Origin: JAHEKB01 sp049115575
GTDB lineage: Bacteria; Bacteroidota; Bacteroidia; NS11-12g; UBA9320
Assembly: GCA_049115575.1 (NCBI GenBank)
Contig: JAGDZU010000004.1
Span: 496,001 to 560,000, forward strand
Length of the DNA: 64,000 nucleotides
Direction: 5' to 3'
Of the stretch, positions 16,822 through 26,494 are shown one piece after another. Within the stretch, counting starts at the first letter, position 1; every line of letters begins with the position of its first letter. The translations under genes were made by a program, and so were the position numbers. The notes under the pieces were generated by a model. The model saw only the letters and a list, made by a program, of their open reading frames with translations, was not told where the DNA came from and searched no databases.

Positions 16822-19537
16822 GATTGCTTATATAAATGACCAGCCTTACGAGATTGAAAATGGTGAAACCATTTTAAATTTTGTAAAGCGCATTCAAGGA
16901 GAAAATATAATACCTACCCTTTGTGATGCACCTAATCTTGACCCATTTGGGTCTTGTAGAGTGTGTAGCGTGGATGTTGCACTTGAACAAGGTGGAAAAG
17001 CTAAGAAACAGGCTTCTTGTCATACTCCAGTAATGGAAGGTAGTTATATCTATCCAAGCTCAGAGGGTGTACAAAAACTGCGTAAAAATATTATTGAGTT
17101 GGTTCTTACAGACCATCCATTGGATTGCCTCACCTGTGAGGTGAATGGAAATTGCGAATTGCAAGACGTTGCGGCTACCGTTGGTATTCGAGAAGTTCGT
17201 TACCCTGAAGGAAAGAACCATTTAGACCGGGAAAAGGACCTAAGCCATCCTTATATGACTTCTGACCTATCAAAATGCATCAATTGCTATAGATGTGTTA
17301 GGGCTTGTGACGAAGTGCAAGGGGAATTTGTTTTGAGCATGGCAGGTCGTGGTTTTGACTCTCAAATTATTAAAGGAACAAATCAATCCTTCATGGAATC
17401 AGATTGCGTTAGCTGTGGTGCTTGTGCTCAAGCATGTCCAACTTCCGCAATCTCTGATGTTTTCCAATCCAAAGCTGTTCATGTTGAAGAAACAACAAGG
17501 ACTGTTTGTACGTATTGTGGAGTTGGATGTAATCTGGAAGTATCAACTAGCAATGGCGAAATCCTCAGTATTCAAGCTCCGTATGATGCTGAAGCGAATG
17601 GAGGCCACACATGCCTTAAAGGGCGTTATGCTTTTAAATTTTACAACCATCCAGACCGATTGGATAGCCCAATGATTAAACGTAATGGTGAATTTGAAAA
17701 AGTATCTTGGGATGAAGCTTACGATCATATCGCAAGTGAATTAACTCGGATCAAATCATCAAACGGACCAGATGCGATTGCAGGAATTTCATCAGCTCGT
17801 ACTCCAAATGAGGAGAACTATTTGATGCAAAAGTTCATTCGTGCAGTTGTTGGAACAAATAACATTGACTGTTGTGCACGTGTTTGTCACTCACCAACAG
17901 CGCTTGGTATGCAACGCTCATTCGGAACAGGAGCAGCAACCAATTCAATAGAAGATTTAGATTACGCACAATTCATTTTAGTAATCGGAGCAAACCCTAC
18001 AGATGCGCATCCAGTTACTGGGGCGAAAATCAAGCAAAAAATGATGAAAGGAGTTCCTAGCATTGTGATTGATCCTCGTAGAATTGAATTGGCGAAATAT
18101 GCTACCTACCACTTGCAATTGAAGCCAGGTACAAATGTTGCCATGTTAAACATGATGTTGTATTACATTATTGAAGCTGGTGCGGAAGACGCAAAATTCA
18201 TAGAAAACCGCACTGAAGGTTACGAAGAGATGAAGGCAGAAATCATGAAATTGAACATGGATGAGCTTGAAGAAATTACTGGGGTTGATAAGGATTTAGT
18301 AAAAGAAGCGGCCCTTGCCTATGCTGCATCAAAAGCGGCTATGGAATTCCACGGTTTAGGAGTTACAGAACACTTGCAAGGAACCTTTACGGTTCAGTTG
18401 ATTGCCGATTTGGTAATGATTACTGGAAACATTGGAATTAAAGGAGCTGGAATGAATCCGCTTCGTGGACAAAACAACGTACAAGGTGCAGCAGATATGG
18501 GGGCACAACCTCATCAAGGTGCTGGCTATATGGACGTAACTGATCCTAATGTGAACAGCCAATACAACACATATTACGGAGTTTCTGAAGTGCCAAGTCA
18601 CATTGGATACAAAATTCCAGAAATGTTTGATGCGGCAATTGCAGGTGATCTTAAAGCAATGTGGATTATCGGAGAGGACGTTGTACAAACCGATCCCAAT
18701 ACAAATAAGGTAATCGCAGCAATGGAAAATCTCGAGCTTCTTGTAGTTCAGGAGTTATTCATGACTGAAACTGCAATGCGAGCAACAGTTATTCTACCTG
18801 GGGCTTCATTCCTTGAAAAGGATGGAACATTTACAAACGGTGAACGTAGAATTCAACGTGTAAATAAAGTTGTTGAACCAATTCCGGGATGTAAAGTTGA
18901 TGGTCAGATTATTGTTGACATGATGAATAAAATGGGGTATTCTCAAGATGACTATTCAGGAGCAGGAGTACTTGAAGAAGTTGCGGGAATTGTTCCTTTC
19001 TTCAAAGGTGCTACTTGGGAGGGCCTTGGAGATAACGGTCTACAATGGCCAGTTCTTGCGGATGGTACGGATACTCAAATGTTACACATCCAAGAGTTTA
19101 AAAGAGGAAAGGGAAAATTCCATTTCTTTAATTACGAGAAGTCGCATGAGGTTGAACGCCACGAAAAAGACTTCCCTTATATCATTACAACCAATCGTGA
19201 ATTGGAACACTACAACTGTGGTGCAATGACACGTAGAACTGGAAATGTTGACATCTTGACTGAAGACGTATTATTGATTCACCCAGATGATGCTTCCAAA
19301 GAAAGAATCGCCGATGGTGACTTGGTTTGTGTAGAAAGTCCAAGAGGTAAAGTAGACATTAGAGCCGTATTAACGGATGAAATGAAACCTGGAATTCTGA
19401 GTTCAACATTCCACTTCCCTGAGGTGATGCTGAACATTATCACTTCCGACGAGCACTGTTCTGAAGCTATGTGTCCTGAGTACAAAGTTGTGAGTTGTAG
19501 AATCAGAAAAAGTAAAGGTGCTTATGCAAAGGTCTAA
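16814..19537 (+). CDS. fdhA: Formate dehydrogenase alpha (catalytic) subunit, Mo-bisPGD enzyme
   Basis: The 907-residue protein oxidises formate to CO2. In order: [2Fe-2S] ferredoxin domain (CDAPNLDPFGSCRVC, Cys37/48/51, then CHTP), His-Cys [4Fe-4S] (DHPLDCLTCEVNGNC), two [4Fe-4S] clusters (CINCYRCVRAC and CVSCGACAQAC), the molybdopterin domain [4Fe-4S] (CTYCGVGC...CLKG), the molybdenum ligand Cys358 in RVCHSPT, and the C-terminal molydopterin-binding domain (NCGAMTRRTG). The ligand is encoded as TGT, so this is a Cys rather than a selenocysteine enzyme. This layout matches cytoplasmic NAD-linked, oxygen-tolerant-type FDHs. Arginine codon choice shifts toward CGN between about 17.6 and 19.25 kb. 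Confidence 0.95.
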   Translation: MSKIAYINDQPYEIENGETILNFVKRIQGENIIPTLCDAPNLDPFGSCRVCSVDVALEQGGKAKKQASCHTPVMEGSYIYPSSEGVQKLRKNIIELVLTDHPLDCLTCEVNGNCELQDVAATVGIREVRYPEGKNHLDREKDLSHPYMTSDLSKCINCYRCVRACDEVQGEFVLSMAGRGFDSQIIKGTNQSFMESDCVSCGACAQACPTSAISDVFQSKAVHVEETTRTVCTYCGVGCNLEVSTSNGEILSIQAPYDAEANGGHTCLKGRYAFKFYNHPDRLDSPMIKRNGEFEKVSWDEAYDHIASELTRIKSSNGPDAIAGISSARTPNEENYLMQKFIRAVVGTNNIDCCARVCHSPTALGMQRSFGTGAATNSIEDLDYAQFILVIGANPTDAHPVTGAKIKQKMMKGVPSIVIDPRRIELAKYATYHLQLKPGTNVAMLNMMLYYIIEAGAEDAKFIENRTEGYEEMKAEIMKLNMDELEEITGVDKDLVKEAALAYAASKAAMEFHGLGVTEHLQGTFTVQLIADLVMITGNIGIKGAGMNPLRGQNNVQGAADMGAQPHQGAGYMDVTDPNVNSQYNTYYGVSEVPSHIGYKIPEMFDAAIAGDLKAMWIIGEDVVQTDPNTNKVIAAMENLELLVVQELFMTETAMRATVILPGASFLEKDGTFTNGERRIQRVNKVVEPIPGCKVDGQIIVDMMNKMGYSQDDYSGAGVLEEVAGIVPFFKGATWEGLGDNGLQWPVLADGTDTQMLHIQEFKRGKGKFHFFNYEKSHEVERHEKDFPYIITTNRELEHYNCGAMTRRTGNVDILTEDVLLIHPDDASKERIADGDLVCVESPRGKVDIRAVLTDEMKPGILSSTFHFPEVMLNIITSDEHCSEAMCPEYKVVSCRIRKSKGAYAKV

Positions 19538-19551
19538 GCGCGTCTTGCAGA

Positions 19552-20046
19552 TTAGGCTGTAATCTTAACCACCTTGGTGTCCTTCTTGGGCTCCTTAGAT
19601 GATTTGTACTTCTGATTAAATTGCTGAAATCTAGCAGATTCAATAGCATTTACTAGCTTTTGAGAATCTTCTTTCAAACAATTAGATACTACATTTATTT
19701 GATTACCATCTGTTGTGAGAATACAAATATTTTCCTTCTGGTATCGTCTAAACAAGAATGCTGCAGGCAAAACCAAGATAGCGGATGAAATAGTAAACAG
19801 ATGAAAACCATAAAGAATCCCAAAACCGAGCGTTGCACCACACAGAATTGCTGTAACCAATCCTAGCCCTATGCTCCTCTTAAAGGTTCTAGAAATGTTT
19901 TGTATCTGATGTAGTTCAATGGAACTGACCAAGTTACCTTCCTTATCTTGTTGAATGATACGGTGGCTAGTAAAAACTAGTTTGCTACATGAACTGCGAG
20001 CCAATTCAAATTCACCTTTTGAGAATAATTCAGTCTTCATTTCCAA
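19552..20046 (-). CDS. Small membrane protein with PH-like domain and two TM segments
   Basis: The 164-residue product begins with a beta-rich region containing LVFTSHRIIQQDKEG, the usual start of bacterial PH-like domains. Two adjacent hydrophobic helices follow (residues about 58-100), and a C-terminal region resumes the PH-like pattern. I know no specific role. The upstream region holds a strong inverted repeat at 20123-20161. It converges with fdhA. Confidence 0.75.
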   Translation of the reverse strand: MEMKTELFSKGEFELARSSCSKLVFTSHRIIQQDKEGNLVSSIELHQIQNISRTFKRSIGLGLVTAILCGATLGFGILYGFHLFTISSAILVLPAAFLFRRYQKENICILTTDGNQINVVSNCLKEDSQKLVNAIESARFQQFNQKYKSSKEPKKDTKVVKITA

Positions 20047-20122
20047 CTACCTAAGCAATGTTAGAACATAAAGCCCTAACCCTCAGGTTGGTACAAATCT
20101 CGGTATTTTTTTTCACTTAACT

Positions 20123-20161
20123 ATATCCTTTTATATACAAAAGGAATATCTAAAAGGATAT
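20123..20161. repeat. Perfect 10-bp inverted repeat upstream of the PH-like gene
   Basis: ATATCCTTTT (20123-20132) and AAAAGGATAT (20152-20161) are exact complements separated by 19 bases. The segment 20146-20159 reads ATCCTTTTAGATAT on the minus strand, identical to 14 bases at 30337-30350. It lies between the stop of 20187-20921 and the start of 19552-20046, both on the minus strand, so it may be an operator or an intergenic hairpin; no T-tract follows it closely. Confidence 0.55.
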
Positions 20162-20186
20162 TTCTGTCTAGTTAATAGCCCAGAAC

Positions 20187-20921
20187 TCAAGGTTTCACTT
20201 CCTTGGTAATTTTTTCAATTTCGTCCATTTTGAATACAAATACGTTGGCATCTGCGGTTTGAATTTTAATGGAAACGTTTGGAATCTGCTCTATAATCAT
20301 TCCTCTGATAATACTCCCATTCTTTAAATAGACCACATCTTGGTATTCTGGTTTCTCATCTTGAGGCGGAGGTGGAGCAGCTGGTTGAGTGGTGGGTTTG
20401 GGTTCTTTTCCAAGATTTGAGACTCCAATTAAGAAAAGTATAAATCCAATGGCCATAAGAATTCCTCCGGCAAGTATGCTTATAAACCAAAATATAATGC
20501 CTCCAATAATCATATACATGATGCCTTTCATCATCTGGCTTTTACCATCGCCACTTTTCTTCTTCTTTTCTTTAATTCCAGACTTAAATGCTGGAATAAC
20601 GGTTTTTACATTTCTTCTTTCCTCAATTTTGAATTGCTCATTTTCTAGGTAACTAATCTTCTGCAAATCTTTGACCCCTTCTATATTTTGGGAATTCAAA
20701 CTGAAAAGACTTCTTTTCTGAACATGTTCAATTCTGAGTATGTGATTTTGAGATTTTGCATCTTCATCATGAATCTTGGTTTGATTCTCGGCTTGTTTTT
20801 TACCTTCCAGATGGAACCATTCCACATGGAAACCCTTATTGTATCTGCGTTTCTGTATAGAACAGGATGCCATACTTAGAGAAAAAATCACTAGGAAGAA
20901 TATGCTAACTTTTTGATTCAT
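20187..20921 (-). CDS. Lipoprotein with TM hairpin and conserved VYLKNGSIIRG C-terminal domain
   Basis: The 244-residue protein has a lipobox (SMASC, about residue 20), so it is a predicted lipoprotein. Two closely spaced hydrophobic helices lie at about 130-165. A proline-rich linker leads to a C-terminal domain with DVVYLKNGSIIRGMIIEQ and VFVFKMDEIEKITKE, a small domain frequent in Bacteroidota envelope proteins. The combination of a lipid anchor and internal membrane helices is unusual, and topology is uncertain. Function unknown. Confidence 0.8.
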   Translation of the reverse strand: MNQKVSIFFLVIFSLSMASCSIQKRRYNKGFHVEWFHLEGKKQAENQTKIHDEDAKSQNHILRIEHVQKRSLFSLNSQNIEGVKDLQKISYLENEQFKIEERRNVKTVIPAFKSGIKEKKKKSGDGKSQMMKGIMYMIIGGIIFWFISILAGGILMAIGFILFLIGVSNLGKEPKPTTQPAAPPPPQDEKPEYQDVVYLKNGSIIRGMIIEQIPNVSIKIQTADANVFVFKMDEIEKITKEVKP

Positions 20922-21021
20922 GATAATAAGGACTTGGCATGCAATTTAATAAATTAGTAATTGGTCACGATTTACGAATTAATCTCAATTGCATCTTATT
21001 TACTAACTTGTAAGCTGTAAT

Positions 21022-23343
21022 ATGGCTAGTCGCAGCCTTATATTGATTACATTTTGCTTTATGCTGTTGCACTCTTGGTCTCAAGAATGTGAAAATCAAA
21101 ATATGCTAAATGATGCCAATGATTGTCTCCCATGCGTTAGCAATAAGAGTGAATATCCTTTAGCCAAACTGCTTGTCATGTCTGAGCAAATGAGTGCGAA
21201 TGAAGCCGCATTCGAAAACCTAGAGTCCACAAATAAACAACTAGAAGAGATAGAGTACATTAGTTGGGGAAGAGACACGCTCTATTTCAATACGGAAGAA
21301 GAGATTAATAAAGCTTTAAAAAAACTAAATGATCTAAATCCTGATGAAAAAATGGATGGCAGTGGCACCAAAGCCCATTTCAGAAGAATGAGGGCTTTTG
21401 ACTTGGCCTTAAAAGAAGCAAGAGCCTCTTTGGACTATTACTGTTCTATTATTAGAACCATGCCCAAGCAAAAATTCAACAATGCTACAGATGGTGTTTG
21501 TGGTCAAGGAAATGAATTAAATAGAATACTGGATCAGGCCGATGATATCATGCATCGCATACTGGAATTATACCACAATAATCAGAGGGGAATTAAAATA
21601 GATTGTTGTGATGAAAATGCACCTATGGACTTTCACCTTCAAACGGCCCATGAACTCATCACCCTTTTAAATCAGCTGCAAGTTTATTTGGATCACCTAT
21701 TGTTGTTACAACAAACCAACATAGAGTCCACTCTTTGGTTCGCTCAGCAATACAGAGCATTTACTGGAGACATACAAAAAGACTTGGAAAAACTCCAAAA
21801 CTTGAGTTTCGGCGGCGTTGTGACAGATGCATTAATAAGTGAAGGTCTAATTAATGAGGAGGAATTGGAAAAGGTGCAACAAATGATAAAGGACTACAAC
21901 GACATGACCAGCCTCCAGAATGCAATCAGAAACAGCTTGGGAGATGATGTGGCAGATGTTTTTAAGGTTCTTTTCGGAGATTTTACGGTGAAGGATTTGA
22001 GAGAGAATTTTAAAGATTTAGTGAAAAATTACCCTGAGAAATTCAAGAATCTTAAAAAGGCCGCTGATGCTTTGCCAAAATCAAATGCTAAGATTGGAAA
22101 AGCGTTCGATGCCATTGCGATAGCTGAGACTTCGGTTCAATTGTTCATGCATTTACTAGTATCTCTAGATGCCACAGGAAGAATAACCTATGCACAAGAC
22201 AGGTGGTGGCTAAATACTAAATGGTTCTACTATAATACGCTCAACTCCTATATGCAAAATGCCATTGCTCTAAAAACATACCAGCATTTGCTTAATACCC
22301 TAAACTCATTGATGGCGCCCCAGCAATATTTATGTCTAAATGGCCCTGCTCCTTTAAACGCATCGGATGCCTTAAATAGAGCGAATCAGGCATTAGGGCT
22401 TAATCTTCAAGAAGGCAGTTTTGAAGATGGAAAGTTAGAATATGAAATCAAAACATCGGATAGTAATACCGTAAATCTCAGCATACGATTTGGTGATTGT
22501 TATTGTGGTAAGCTTAAGGACAACAGACCAGCGGAAATAACGCCTCGTTATCCAAAAAGAGCACGTGAGGTTATTCTTCACCCTATTCCTTTAGAATACG
22601 CGCTTCAACATGATCATTTACAGAAAGACACTGTAGTTTCATACACTAATAATTCTATTTGGAAACCAATAGACAAAATAGAATCACCTCCTTATATGAT
22701 TGGAGTGGACTTAGGATTTAGATGGTTTGGGGTAGAAGATGGGGTTGATTACTTTAATGGAAGCACTATTGGTAAAGTTGTTTCTGAAATTGTTCAAGAC
22801 AGCACTCAATATTTTCAAGATGTAGGAGCACCTGAATACGATCGTGCTACACGAACCGCATTTGGTTTTAATTTCAGAATTCCCACTAGCGATTTCACTC
22901 ATTTAAACATTAATATTCATTATAGCAATAGCAACTGGACATCTACGGAGTCAGCAAATTATAGAACTACTATGCCACCTCCATGCCCAACTTGCCCTCC
23001 AGAATCTATAGAATCATCTCGTAGTTTGGTGGGCACTAACAATGTAATAACTACTGGACTAGATTTATCATTTCTTTACGAAAACACAGCAATCTGGAGT
23101 CCTGTAGCTGGAGCTGGATTATTAGCAGATCTTGTCAAGTGGGACTCACCGGTATTTCCCTTACAAGATGACAATGCTCCTGACTTTTCTGGTTCAAGAA
23201 TTGATATGGGTTTAAGCTCAACAGCTGGAATAAGATGGAGTTATAGTTCAGCAATAACAATAGGATTCCTCCATAGGTATAACTTGTTTTTTAACCAATA
23301 CCACAGTCAACAGCTTGTATTCAGACTAATGTATCGGCCTTAG
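21022..23343 (+). CDS. Large exported protein, helical N-terminus and barrel-like C-terminus
   Basis: The 773-residue product has a signal peptide (LLHSWSQ cleavage region). Residues about 20-450 are mainly helical with many Leu/Glu/Lys heptad-like stretches. From about 540 the sequence turns to alternating aromatic strands (YMIGVDLGFRWFG, IRWSYSSAITIGFLHRY) and ends QLVFRLMYRP, resembling an outer-membrane barrel finish. A CPTCPPES linker sits near residue 658. I recognise no family. It overlaps the convergent gene 23340-23828 by four bases. Confidence 0.8.
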   Translation: MASRSLILITFCFMLLHSWSQECENQNMLNDANDCLPCVSNKSEYPLAKLLVMSEQMSANEAAFENLESTNKQLEEIEYISWGRDTLYFNTEEEINKALKKLNDLNPDEKMDGSGTKAHFRRMRAFDLALKEARASLDYYCSIIRTMPKQKFNNATDGVCGQGNELNRILDQADDIMHRILELYHNNQRGIKIDCCDENAPMDFHLQTAHELITLLNQLQVYLDHLLLLQQTNIESTLWFAQQYRAFTGDIQKDLEKLQNLSFGGVVTDALISEGLINEEELEKVQQMIKDYNDMTSLQNAIRNSLGDDVADVFKVLFGDFTVKDLRENFKDLVKNYPEKFKNLKKAADALPKSNAKIGKAFDAIAIAETSVQLFMHLLVSLDATGRITYAQDRWWLNTKWFYYNTLNSYMQNAIALKTYQHLLNTLNSLMAPQQYLCLNGPAPLNASDALNRANQALGLNLQEGSFEDGKLEYEIKTSDSNTVNLSIRFGDCYCGKLKDNRPAEITPRYPKRAREVILHPIPLEYALQHDHLQKDTVVSYTNNSIWKPIDKIESPPYMIGVDLGFRWFGVEDGVDYFNGSTIGKVVSEIVQDSTQYFQDVGAPEYDRATRTAFGFNFRIPTSDFTHLNINIHYSNSNWTSTESANYRTTMPPPCPTCPPESIESSRSLVGTNNVITTGLDLSFLYENTAIWSPVAGAGLLADLVKWDSPVFPLQDDNAPDFSGSRIDMGLSSTAGIRWSYSSAITIGFLHRYNLFFNQYHSQQLVFRLMYRP

Positions 23344-23828
23344 TTTTGAAGATGCATTTTCAGCTTATCTAAATCTCTTTTGTACTCATATTGCAAGTCT
23401 TCGTGTAGGCCTTTTAGAGCGGTTTTAATCTGCTGCTTTGTTCTATCCATTAAACTTCTTAGAGCAATGTTTCCAGTAAAGGAAGGTTCCATATCCGCAA
23501 GCTCAAGGCAAAAATGAAGTAATAGTTCAACCTCTGTTTGTTTGAGTTTGGAATATCTAATATGCTTCTTGGTATTGCGCAGGACCTTGCGCACTGTCTT
23601 TTTAATGTAGTAATATGAACTAGTATTTATGTCTTTGAAACCTTCACTAATCTCAAGCTTTATTTCTTTGATGTAATCTTCTTCATCATCTGCCTCAAAA
23701 AGCAAATAAGTGAGCAGTTCTTTATTGTCCTTTTTGAAACGTGCTAGCTTGAGCGTCAACTCAAGCATCTCGCTTTCAGACTTGGTTTGTAACTCCTTCT
23801 TTATTTGAACAATAGTGGCGGGTTTCAT
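23340..23828 (-). CDS. Hypothetical helical cytoplasmic protein
   Basis: The 162-residue product has no signal peptide and is predominantly charged helix (many Lys, Glu, Leu). Blocks such as TYLLFEADDEEDYIKEIK and LLLHFCLELADMEPSFTGN look like a conserved small Bacteroidota family, but I assign no function. Its stop overlaps the end of the barrel-like gene on the opposite strand by four bases. Confidence 0.75.
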   Translation of the reverse strand: MKPATIVQIKKELQTKSESEMLELTLKLARFKKDNKELLTYLLFEADDEEDYIKEIKLEISEGFKDINTSSYYYIKKTVRKVLRNTKKHIRYSKLKQTEVELLLHFCLELADMEPSFTGNIALRSLMDRTKQQIKTALKGLHEDLQYEYKRDLDKLKMHLQN

Positions 23829-23938
23829 TTACAACTAAACGAAGATAAGAAAAGGGTGAAGATGTAAGAGACTCCCGAGTCCAAACACCTCCACCCAAAT
23901 CTAGGTTTTCTGTTTTCGTAAATTGAATACCTGTAATA

Positions 23939-24670
23939 CTACTGCTCCATAATTACTTGTCCAGAGCCATCAATGCTGAAATTGACTTTTGGGGTTCCTC
24001 TGTAATGAACATTCCCTGATCCATGTAATTTCACGTCCAAAAAGGAATTCACATTTAGAAAGCAATTTCCAGACCCGCTAAGGGTCACTTTAGCATTTTT
24101 AGAAGACACTTTGTATGCTTTATATTCTCCGCTACCATATATAGATACATTGTGATGCGGCACACTGAAATCCTTATTAAATAAAATGTTTCCGCTTCCG
24201 TTAATTGCGCTGTTCAATGAGGTAGCGTTATTAAAACTGTTCAAATAAATATTGCCACTGCCTGCAATTAAGACATCTAAACCTTCCTGATTGTTAAAAT
24301 CCCCAATTTCAATATCTCCGCTCCCGCTCAAGATTACTTTGCTTAAGTCTGGAACCGTAATATCTATATTTAATTCATAGTTCTTATAACATCCGTCTTT
24401 GAATTTAACTGCCCAGAATTCTCCGTTCACATCTTCACTTAATTGATTTATCACATTGGAGTGACCAGTTACCTTAATTGCCTGAGGTCCTTGATGAATT
24501 TGAACATTGCCCGCAATTTGCATGTCTATGCCATCAATGGTAGACAATTTAATTTCTCTTGTTTGTATGCCTTCATTTCCTTTAAGACATAAGTTCTCTG
24601 ATGTACAGCTACTCATTAGTGCTACCGCAACTAAAGCCAAGCCTGCCATTCTTGTAAAATTTGTTTTCAT
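23939..24670 (-). CDS. DUF2807 (GIN-domain) lipoprotein
   Basis: The 243-residue lipoprotein (lipobox MSSC, about residue 22) has the repeated short-strand pattern of the DUF2807/GIN adhesin-head-like domain: repeats of GSGN, GSGD and GSGE spaced by about 20 residues (ILSGSGDIEIGDF, IAGSGNIYLNSF, INGSGNILFNKDF, LHGSGNVHYRGTP). This is a right-handed beta-helix-like fold. Exact cellular role is unknown across the family. It is transcribed away from 24796. Confidence 0.88.
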   Translation of the reverse strand: MKTNFTRMAGLALVAVALMSSCTSENLCLKGNEGIQTREIKLSTIDGIDMQIAGNVQIHQGPQAIKVTGHSNVINQLSEDVNGEFWAVKFKDGCYKNYELNIDITVPDLSKVILSGSGDIEIGDFNNQEGLDVLIAGSGNIYLNSFNNATSLNSAINGSGNILFNKDFSVPHHNVSIYGSGEYKAYKVSSKNAKVTLSGSGNCFLNVNSFLDVKLHGSGNVHYRGTPKVNFSIDGSGQVIMEQ

Positions 24671-24795
24671 GATTCTAGATTTTGACTGTCAGACGTGGGC
24701 CATCCCAAGAAGTTACATAAATCAGATTGAACTCGACTAAAACTCATAGAAATGAGATGAAATAAGTCTATAGGGTCTAATTTTCTTATCATTGT

Positions 24796-25377
24796 GTGAA
24801 TCTATTCAACTTTATTTTTCGAAGAATGCACTTATCTAAACTTCATATTTTTTTTGTACTAATTCTGTTTTCTAAACCCCTTTTGTCAAGTGGTAACCCT
24901 AAGCCTACTGTACAAAACAATGCACATTCTACAGACACTTCTACAAGAACCTATGATAGCCTGCTAATTGGTACAAAAAGCTCTGAATACTTGGTCTTAT
25001 ATAAAAAAGATAAAATAACTGTTAAGACTTCGGATTCCATTTTCAATGGAATAATAAAAGAATTCTTTGCGCACTCAATGGTTATTGAAAATAAGAACAT
25101 CCAACATAGAGTTGCATTTGAAGATGTCGAAATAATTAAGGTACCTACAATAAAAATATCGAGAAAAATTAGTTCCTATCTCATAGGTGGAATTGGAGGG
25201 TTTTTAGTCGGCTTTGGTATTGCTGTATTTCCTAGTGCAGTAGAATATGACGCAACCGGAATAGGAGCAGCAATAATTGGAGCAGGTGGTGGGCTCATCA
25301 TTGGAGGTTATAAGTTGAGTGAGCGAAAATTTAAGATTGGAACTAATTCCGTGATTATTCCTCCAATGAACAACTAA
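24796..25377 (+). CDS. Exported protein with glycine-rich membrane segment
   Basis: The 193-residue product begins with a hydrophobic signal (residues about 14-30). After an extracytoplasmic region with TVKTSDSIFNGIIKEFF, a glycine-rich hydrophobic segment (GGIGGFLVGFGIAV and AAIIGAGGGLIIGGY, residues about 133-172) resembles glycine-zipper segments. The sequence is A/T-rich. No family assignment. Confidence 0.7.
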   Translation: MNLFNFIFRRMHLSKLHIFFVLILFSKPLLSSGNPKPTVQNNAHSTDTSTRTYDSLLIGTKSSEYLVLYKKDKITVKTSDSIFNGIIKEFFAHSMVIENKNIQHRVAFEDVEIIKVPTIKISRKISSYLIGGIGGFLVGFGIAVFPSAVEYDATGIGAAIIGAGGGLIIGGYKLSERKFKIGTNSVIIPPMNN

Positions 25378-25384
25378 TACACTC

Positions 25385-26440
25385 TTAAAACTCAGTATTG
25401 AGTTTTACAGGGAATGGTTCAGGAATTGATTCATTCGACTCTCCCAAGTTTTGTCTGAGATCTATTTCAATACCTCTAGATATGGTAGATATTGGAACAT
25501 CATTAGCCGTACCTTCAAATGGATTTTCGCCTGTTCTTCCAATGCGCTCCATGGTGTGAAAAACCCAAGCAACTATTACATAGAAAGGTATAGTAAACCA
25601 TATGAAATATTTACTAATTACAGGATAGCTGTCTGCAAATCCATGACCTATTTCTGCAAATTGAGGAACCAAAGCTAGAGGAAGAAGCAAGACAAAAATC
25701 CACATAAAGAAATGGTTCAATGTAGCAAATTGTCTAGGGTATGGAAAGTTTTTAATTCTTTCTGATTTCCCCTGAAGAGCAACTAGTTCTTTCAAGACAT
25801 TTTCCAACTCCAAAAATGAAAATTCCCAGATACTTTTCTCCATTTTTAGCCTTTCTAGGTGATGAGATTGTAAGTACATAAGAGCAGTCTGTTTGTTGTT
25901 TTTGCTCATTACGTATTCATAATCGCTAGCAGAAATATAAGGTTTGAGGTCTACCTCTAAAGATGATTCAAGTTCTGGAGGTCTTATGTCCCATTCCCGA
26001 TTAGTTTTATGCTCTAAGCTTGTCTCCCAAGGCTTAGGTGCTCGCATGGCATGTCTAAGCGCAGTCATCCAACCAATGTGCCTGTAAGTGAGTATCCTTA
26101 TCTCTTCCTTAAGCTCATCTTCTGTCTTTTCCTTATGGCTATGCTCATTATTCACCATATCCTGCACAAACATTCCAAATGTTCTGGAAGCATTGACTAT
26201 ACCTCCCCAAATCTTTCTTGCTTCCCAAATTCTTCCATATGCTGCATTATTCTGAAATCCAATAACAAATGCTACAGCAGTACCTATTAAAGCCAAAGGA
26301 GTCCATGGAATTTTAAGCCATTCTAAGTCTAGAAAAAAGTATAAAATTACCCATACTGTTATGATTCCAATGAACAAATAAGTCTCTAACCTGGTCCACC
26401 AAGCCATTTGAAAGGTGGTGTAAGTTTTGCGTGTATGCAT
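25385..26440 (-). CDS. Bestrophin-family (UPF0187) membrane channel
   Basis: The 351-residue protein has four main hydrophobic segments (about 20-65 and 235-290). The region GTAVAFVIGFQNNAAYGRIWEARKIWGGIVNASR matches the bestrophin-like signature in which N/R-rich residues follow the second helix. The family forms pentameric anion or cation channels in the inner membrane. The HTMERIGRTGENPFEG segment near the C-terminus is also typical. Monocistronic by position. Confidence 0.92.
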   Translation of the reverse strand: MHTRKTYTTFQMAWWTRLETYLFIGIITVWVILYFFLDLEWLKIPWTPLALIGTAVAFVIGFQNNAAYGRIWEARKIWGGIVNASRTFGMFVQDMVNNEHSHKEKTEDELKEEIRILTYRHIGWMTALRHAMRAPKPWETSLEHKTNREWDIRPPELESSLEVDLKPYISASDYEYVMSKNNKQTALMYLQSHHLERLKMEKSIWEFSFLELENVLKELVALQGKSERIKNFPYPRQFATLNHFFMWIFVLLLPLALVPQFAEIGHGFADSYPVISKYFIWFTIPFYVIVAWVFHTMERIGRTGENPFEGTANDVPISTISRGIEIDLRQNLGESNESIPEPFPVKLNTEF

Positions 26441-26494
26441 GATTTAAAAATAACAAAAGAAAGTAGAAAGTGGTTTAGTTGCCAATGTGGCATC

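Noticed and set aside
17880..17890. Selenocysteine formate dehydrogenase
   Set aside because: The molybdenum-ligand codon is TGT (Cys358), not TGA, and no selA/selB/selC is in the window.
23939..24670. Short repeats in the DUF2807 gene as a DNA repeat array
   Set aside because: The GSGN repeats are protein-level repeats of the fold; the codons vary.
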